From: Hyphomonadaceae bacterium
GTDB taxonomy: Bacteria; Pseudomonadota; Alphaproteobacteria; Caulobacterales; Aquidulcibacteraceae
Direction of reading: 5' to 3'
DNA length: 18,985 bases
NCBI GenBank assembly: GCA_025458365.1
Contig: JALOSP010000002.1
Coordinates: 1-18,985 of the forward strand
The notes beneath the pieces were generated by a model. The model made no database searches and was not told the DNA's origin. It was given only the letters and a program-made list of their open reading frames with translations. Positions 16,024-18,985 of the stretch are shown here, one piece after another (the stretch's first letter is position 1; every line of letters begins with the position of its first letter). A program made the position numbers and the translations under genes.

Positions 16024-16052
16024 AACGTAGGAAGGACTGCCGGTCACGGCAA
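16024..16052 (-). promoter_or_regulatory. Possible sigma-70-type promoter for trxA
   Basis: On the minus strand TTGCCG (16052-16047) and TACGTT (16029-16024) are 17 bases apart, about 75 bases before the trxA start. The hexamers match the consensus at only 4/6 and 3/6 bases, so the call rests mainly on spacing and on the 155-base gap between fba and trxA. Confidence 0.25.
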
Positions 16053-16104
16053 GACAGTTGCACACCTGACTGCCATGCGATTTTGCGTGTCCGAAAGCTG
16101 GCTG

Positions 16105-17124
16105 TCAGGCCGCCTCCATCCCCGCATCCCATTGACCGAGGCTGGCCAGCGAGTTCATTCTTGCGCGTTTGGCAAAGGCGGCCTGTCCGGCGGAAACGTT
16201 TTCGGGTTTTCCGCTCCAGGCCTTTTGTGCGGCGGCTTGCAGGGCGCGACCATAGGAGAAGGTCAGCGGCCAGGGATTGCCACCGATCTTGTTCATGGCG
16301 TCAAGGTGGGCTGTGGCGTCGATGTCAGACTGGCCACCGGATAGAAAGGCGATACCGGGGACCAGCGACGGCACCGTATGTTTCAGGCATTGAACGGTCT
16401 TTTCGGCCACTTCGGCGACTGTTGGCTGCACCGGGCACTTCTTGCCAGCAACGATCATGTTCGGCTTCAGCACGATACCTTCCAGCTGCACCCGCATCTC
16501 GAACAACTCCTGGAAGGTCTTCTTCAGGACGAATTCGGTGACCTCGGCGCAACGCTCGATGGTGTGCGCACCGTCCATCAGAACTTCAGGCTCGACGATC
16601 GGCACAATGTTTTCTTCCTGACACAGGGCGGCATAGCGGGCCAACATGTGGGCATTGGCCTTGACCGCACCGGCAGTGGGCAGGGTGTCGGACACATCAA
16701 TCACGGCACGCCATTTCGCAAACCGGGCGCCATGCGCGTAATAGTCGCGCAACCGGTCACGCAGCCCGTCCATCCCGTCGGTGCAACGCTCCGCGGGGAA
16801 ACCCGCCATCTCGCGCGGACCCTGATCGACCTTGATGCCGGGGATGGCGCCGCGTTCCTTGATGTATTGCACCAGCGGCGTGCCGTCGGCGTCATGCTGG
16901 CGGATGGTCTCGTCAAACAGGATCACGCCGGACACATGGTCGGTCATCGCCGGTTCGGTGCGGAACATGAAGGAGCGATAGTCGCGCCGGTTGTCGGGCG
17001 TATTGTCCACGCCAATGGCATCAAAGCGCGAGCGGATCGTGGCATTGCTCTCGTCGGCGGCCAGAATGCCTTTACCCGGTGCGACCATGGCCTTGGCGAC
17101 GGCTGTGAGCTGTTCGAGATTCAT
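16105..17124 (-). CDS. Fructose-bisphosphate aldolase, class I
   Basis: This 339-residue enzyme interconverts fructose-1,6-bisphosphate with glyceraldehyde-3-phosphate and dihydroxyacetone phosphate through a Schiff base. The class I hallmarks are GILAADES (19-26), FAKWRAVI with Lys137, EPEVLMDG with Glu178/Glu180, the Schiff-base Lys220 in GIVLKPNMI, and FLSGGQSD. The usual DESTGTI reads DESNATI here. It resembles eukaryotic-type class I aldolases rather than the zinc-dependent class II enzyme common in bacteria. The ATG follows a GGAGGGG site. It lies 110 bases downstream of pgk, giving a gap-pgk-fba glycolysis/gluconeogenesis block that would also suit carbon assimilation. Confidence 0.95.
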   Translation of the reverse strand: MNLEQLTAVAKAMVAPGKGILAADESNATIRSRFDAIGVDNTPDNRRDYRSFMFRTEPAMTDHVSGVILFDETIRQHDADGTPLVQYIKERGAIPGIKVDQGPREMAGFPAERCTDGMDGLRDRLRDYYAHGARFAKWRAVIDVSDTLPTAGAVKANAHMLARYAALCQEENIVPIVEPEVLMDGAHTIERCAEVTEFVLKKTFQELFEMRVQLEGIVLKPNMIVAGKKCPVQPTVAEVAEKTVQCLKHTVPSLVPGIAFLSGGQSDIDATAHLDAMNKIGGNPWPLTFSYGRALQAAAQKAWSGKPENVSAGQAAFAKRARMNSLASLGQWDAGMEAA

Positions 17125-17234
17125 GACGTGTGCCCCTCCAGAGCGCGCCCAGGTGGCGCAGCGGCGGTTGTGTCAGTCAGGGCAGCGACACCCGCCCCGA
17201 TGCTGCGGCTACGTGCAGACATGCGTGTGGATCG

Positions 17235-18437
17235 TCAAGTGCGACGTGACGCCTCCAATGCCGCGACGCCTGGCAGGGTCTTGCCTTCCATCCACTCCAG
17301 AAAAGCGCCGCCTGCCGTCGATACGAAGGTGAAGTCTCCGGCCACCCCGGCTTGATTGAGGGCGGCTACGGTGTCGCCTCCCCCGGCGACGGCCGTCACT
17401 TGGCCCGCTTGGGACAGCGCTGCGGCAGCGCGGGCAGCATCCATCGTGGCCCGATCAAATGGTCGTGTCTCAAATGCGCCGAGCGGGCCATTCCAGACGA
17501 GGGTCTTGCTGGCCTGCATTGCAGCCGCCAGCGCGGCCACAGCTTCGGGCCCGGCGTCCAGGATCATTTCGTCGCTGTGCACATCGTCTGCCGGGCAGAC
17601 GCGATGTGGTGCGTCCTGCGCAAAGGCGGTGGCAGCCACCACATCGGACGGCAGCAAGATCGTGCAGCCATTGGCCGCCGCTGCGGCCTCGATGGCACGC
17701 GCGGTGTCCAGCAGGTCGCGCTCGCACAGGCTGTTTCCCACTTCGATCCCGCGCGCCGCCAGGAATGTGTTGGCCATGCCGCCCCCGACAGCCAGTGTCT
17801 GCACCTTTGTTACCAGGTGGGAGAGAAGGTCGATCTTGGTCGAGACCTTGGCCCCTCCAACCACGGCGAGCACCGGCTTCACGGGCGAACCGAGTGCCTT
17901 GTCGAGGTATTCCAGCTCGCGCGCCATGGAGAGGCCGGGATAGGCGGGCAGGAGGCGGGCCACGCCTTCGGTGCTTGCATGCGCCCGGTGGGCAGCCGAG
18001 AAAGCGTCATTGACATACAGATCGGCCAAGGCGGCCAGCGCTTCTGCCATCGCAGGATCGTTGGCCTCCTCGCCCGTGTGGAAGCGAGTGTTTTCCAGCA
18101 GCAGCACGTCGCCATCGTCCATGGCCGCAACGGCGGCTTTGGCGACCGGTCCGATACAGTCTTCTGCAAATGCCACCGGACGACCCAGCACACCGGCCAG
18201 CGCAACAGCAATTGGCGCCAATGACATCGACGGTACAATTTTGCCCTTCGGCCTGTCGAAGTGGGCAGCCAGGATCACCCGCGCGCCACGCGAGGCCAGC
18301 AAGGTGATCGTCGGCTCAACGGCCCGCAGCCTTGTATCGTCGCTGACCGCCCCATCCTGCAGCGGTACATTGAGGTCCACCCGGACCAGAACCCGTTTGC
18401 CGGACACGTCTGCGGTTGCGATGGATCGGAAGGTCAT
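17235..18437 (-). CDS. pgk: Phosphoglycerate kinase
   Basis: This 400-residue enzyme transfers phosphate between 1,3-bisphosphoglycerate and ADP. The N-domain motif RVDLNVP is at 19-25, HFDRPKG at 59-65 and LLENTRFHTGEEAND follows; the C-domain shows VVGGAKVSTKI, VWNGPLGAFE and the nucleotide-loop GGGDTVAA. Length is typical. The real start is the ATG at 18437: upstream in-frame codons give an Arg-rich stretch that is the neighbour gene in another frame. This ATG overlaps the stop of the small membrane-protein gene (TGATG), so the two are likely translationally coupled. Confidence 0.97.
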   Translation of the reverse strand: MTFRSIATADVSGKRVLVRVDLNVPLQDGAVSDDTRLRAVEPTITLLASRGARVILAAHFDRPKGKIVPSMSLAPIAVALAGVLGRPVAFAEDCIGPVAKAAVAAMDDGDVLLLENTRFHTGEEANDPAMAEALAALADLYVNDAFSAAHRAHASTEGVARLLPAYPGLSMARELEYLDKALGSPVKPVLAVVGGAKVSTKIDLLSHLVTKVQTLAVGGGMANTFLAARGIEVGNSLCERDLLDTARAIEAAAAANGCTILLPSDVVAATAFAQDAPHRVCPADDVHSDEMILDAGPEAVAALAAAMQASKTLVWNGPLGAFETRPFDRATMDAARAAAALSQAGQVTAVAGGGDTVAALNQAGVAGDFTFVSTAGGAFLEWMEGKTLPGVAALEASRRT

Positions 18438-18724
18438 CAGGTCAGTCTTTCGTGAATATAGGCGCCGACGGCGAACACCCCGCCGTGGACCACTGCGATC
18501 AGGAGTATCGATATAAAGCCAATCCGTAGGGTGCGGGCCTGGCTGTCGGCCCACATCGCGGCCAGCACATTCTGGCGGGTGTTGAGCCACCACCCTGCGG
18601 CAGCGCCTGCGCCGAATGCCATGAACAGGCCGGGCAGTCCGGCCAGACCTGCAACCAGACTGCAACCCATCAGGCCCAGATCAACCAGCGCGCTGGTCAG
18701 GCGGGACGGACGGAAGCCTGTCAA
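18437..18724 (-). CDS. Small membrane protein of unknown function between gap and pgk
   Basis: I do not recognise this 95-residue protein. It has hydrophobic stretches about 13-30, 31-47 and 67-90, predicting two or three membrane spans, with an N-terminal basic segment and a polar loop NTRQNVLAAMWADSQARTLR between them. The start is TTG at 18724, supported by a GAGG site 8 bases upstream and a 10-base gap to the gap stop; an internal ATG at 18670 is the alternative. Its stop overlaps the pgk ATG (TGATG), a sign that it is really translated. A role tied to Gap or Pgk is conjecture. Confidence 0.65.
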   Translation of the reverse strand: MTGFRPSRLTSALVDLGLMGCSLVAGLAGLPGLFMAFGAGAAAGWWLNTRQNVLAAMWADSQARTLRIGFISILLIAVVHGGVFAVGAYIHERLT

Positions 18725-18734
18725 GCGTCCGGCC

Positions 18735-18985
18735 TCAGATCAGCTTTGCCATGGCAATCGCGGTGTCGCTCATCCGGGTGGAGAAGCCCCACTCATTGTC
18801 ATACCAGCTGAGGATCCGCACCAGCGTGCCGTCCATCACCTTGGTCTGGTCGAGCGCGAAGGTGGACGAATTGGCATTGTGGTTGAAATCCACAGACACA
18901 TTCGGCTCGCCCGTATAGCCCAGCACGCCCTTCATCGGGCCGTCAGCGGCTGCCTTGATCGCGGCATTGATCTCGTCCACCGAGG
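18735..18985 (-). CDS. gap: Glyceraldehyde-3-phosphate dehydrogenase, type I, C-terminal part (5' truncated by window)
   Basis: These 83 codons are the C-terminal end of GAPDH, which oxidatively phosphorylates glyceraldehyde-3-phosphate to 1,3-bisphosphoglycerate. The segments VDEINAAIKAAADGP, MKGVLGYT, DFNHNANSSTFALD and the near-terminal SWYDNEWGFSTRMSD (NAD-binding Asn and Trp) are diagnostic. The catalytic Cys and the start lie beyond the window, so NAD versus NADP preference cannot be read. It leads the minus-strand gap-orf95-pgk-fba series. Confidence 0.96.
   Translation of the reverse strand, partial: SVDEINAAIKAAADGPMKGVLGYTGEPNVSVDFNHNANSSTFALDQTKVMDGTLVRILSWYDNEWGFSTRMSDTAIAMAKLI

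Noticed and set aside
16378..17355. Plus-strand open frame of 325 codons opposite fba
   Set aside because: Antisense to a clear class I aldolase and rich in His/Arg/Gly, as GC-biased shadows are.
1..18985. CRISPR array, tRNA/rRNA, insertion sequence or defence system
   Set aside because: No regularly spaced repeats, transposase or defence-type proteins, and no tRNA-like or rRNA sequence were seen; the genes are densely packed metabolic and photosynthesis genes.

Overview
The window comes from a GC-rich anoxygenic phototrophic proteobacterium, most likely an alphaproteobacterium. It carries the end of a photosynthesis gene cluster (bchY-bchZ-pufBALM) beside core genes: sdhCDA, purU, mmsA, zapE, an HPr/EIIA pair and gap-pgk-fba. 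An aerobic anoxygenic phototroph is plausible because a full succinate dehydrogenase membrane set is present, but the window cannot settle lifestyle or genus.

Layout. Positions 1-4530 (+): 3' end of bchY, then bchZ (ATGA overlap), LH1 beta and alpha genes (pufB, pufA), reaction-centre genes pufL and pufM, and a strong terminator. There is no pufQ, pufX or pufC. A large two-tier stem-loop lies between pufA and pufL. Positions 4650-5579 (+): an FNR/FixK-like box and purU. Positions 5615-6373 (-): a class I glutamine amidotransferase. Positions 6600-9250 (+): a perfect 18-bp palindrome, then sdhC, sdhD, sdhA, with no sdhB following. Positions 9260-11114 (-): an acyltransferase, a DUF2283 protein and a DnaQ-like exonuclease that is frameshifted. 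Positions 11263-13896 (+): mmsA and zapE. Positions 13908-18985 (-): in transcription order, gap (partial), a small membrane protein, pgk, class I fba, trxA, EIIA(Man-type), HPr and an exported protein of unknown function.

How they work together. BchY and BchZ, with BchX, reduce chlorophyllide on the way to bacteriochlorophyll a; PufBALM make the core antenna and reaction centre that use it. SdhCDA and MmsA feed the TCA cycle and quinone pool, and Gap/Pgk/Fba form a glycolytic/gluconeogenic block with a phosphotransfer pair downstream.

The most interesting signal is in the photosynthetic proteins. PufL and PufM align to the Rhodobacter sphaeroides proteins without gaps over the cofactor region and keep every Mg and Fe ligand, yet several classical second-shell tuning positions differ: L104 Glu to Met, L168 His to Leu, M210 Tyr to Phe, M203 Gly to Cys. 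Both LH1 polypeptides also depart from the A-x-x-x-H pigment-binding motif, and the alpha-subunit Trp normally at His+11 is at His+12. Together these suggest a naturally retuned RC-LH1 complex. Family comparisons were made from memory, not by database search.
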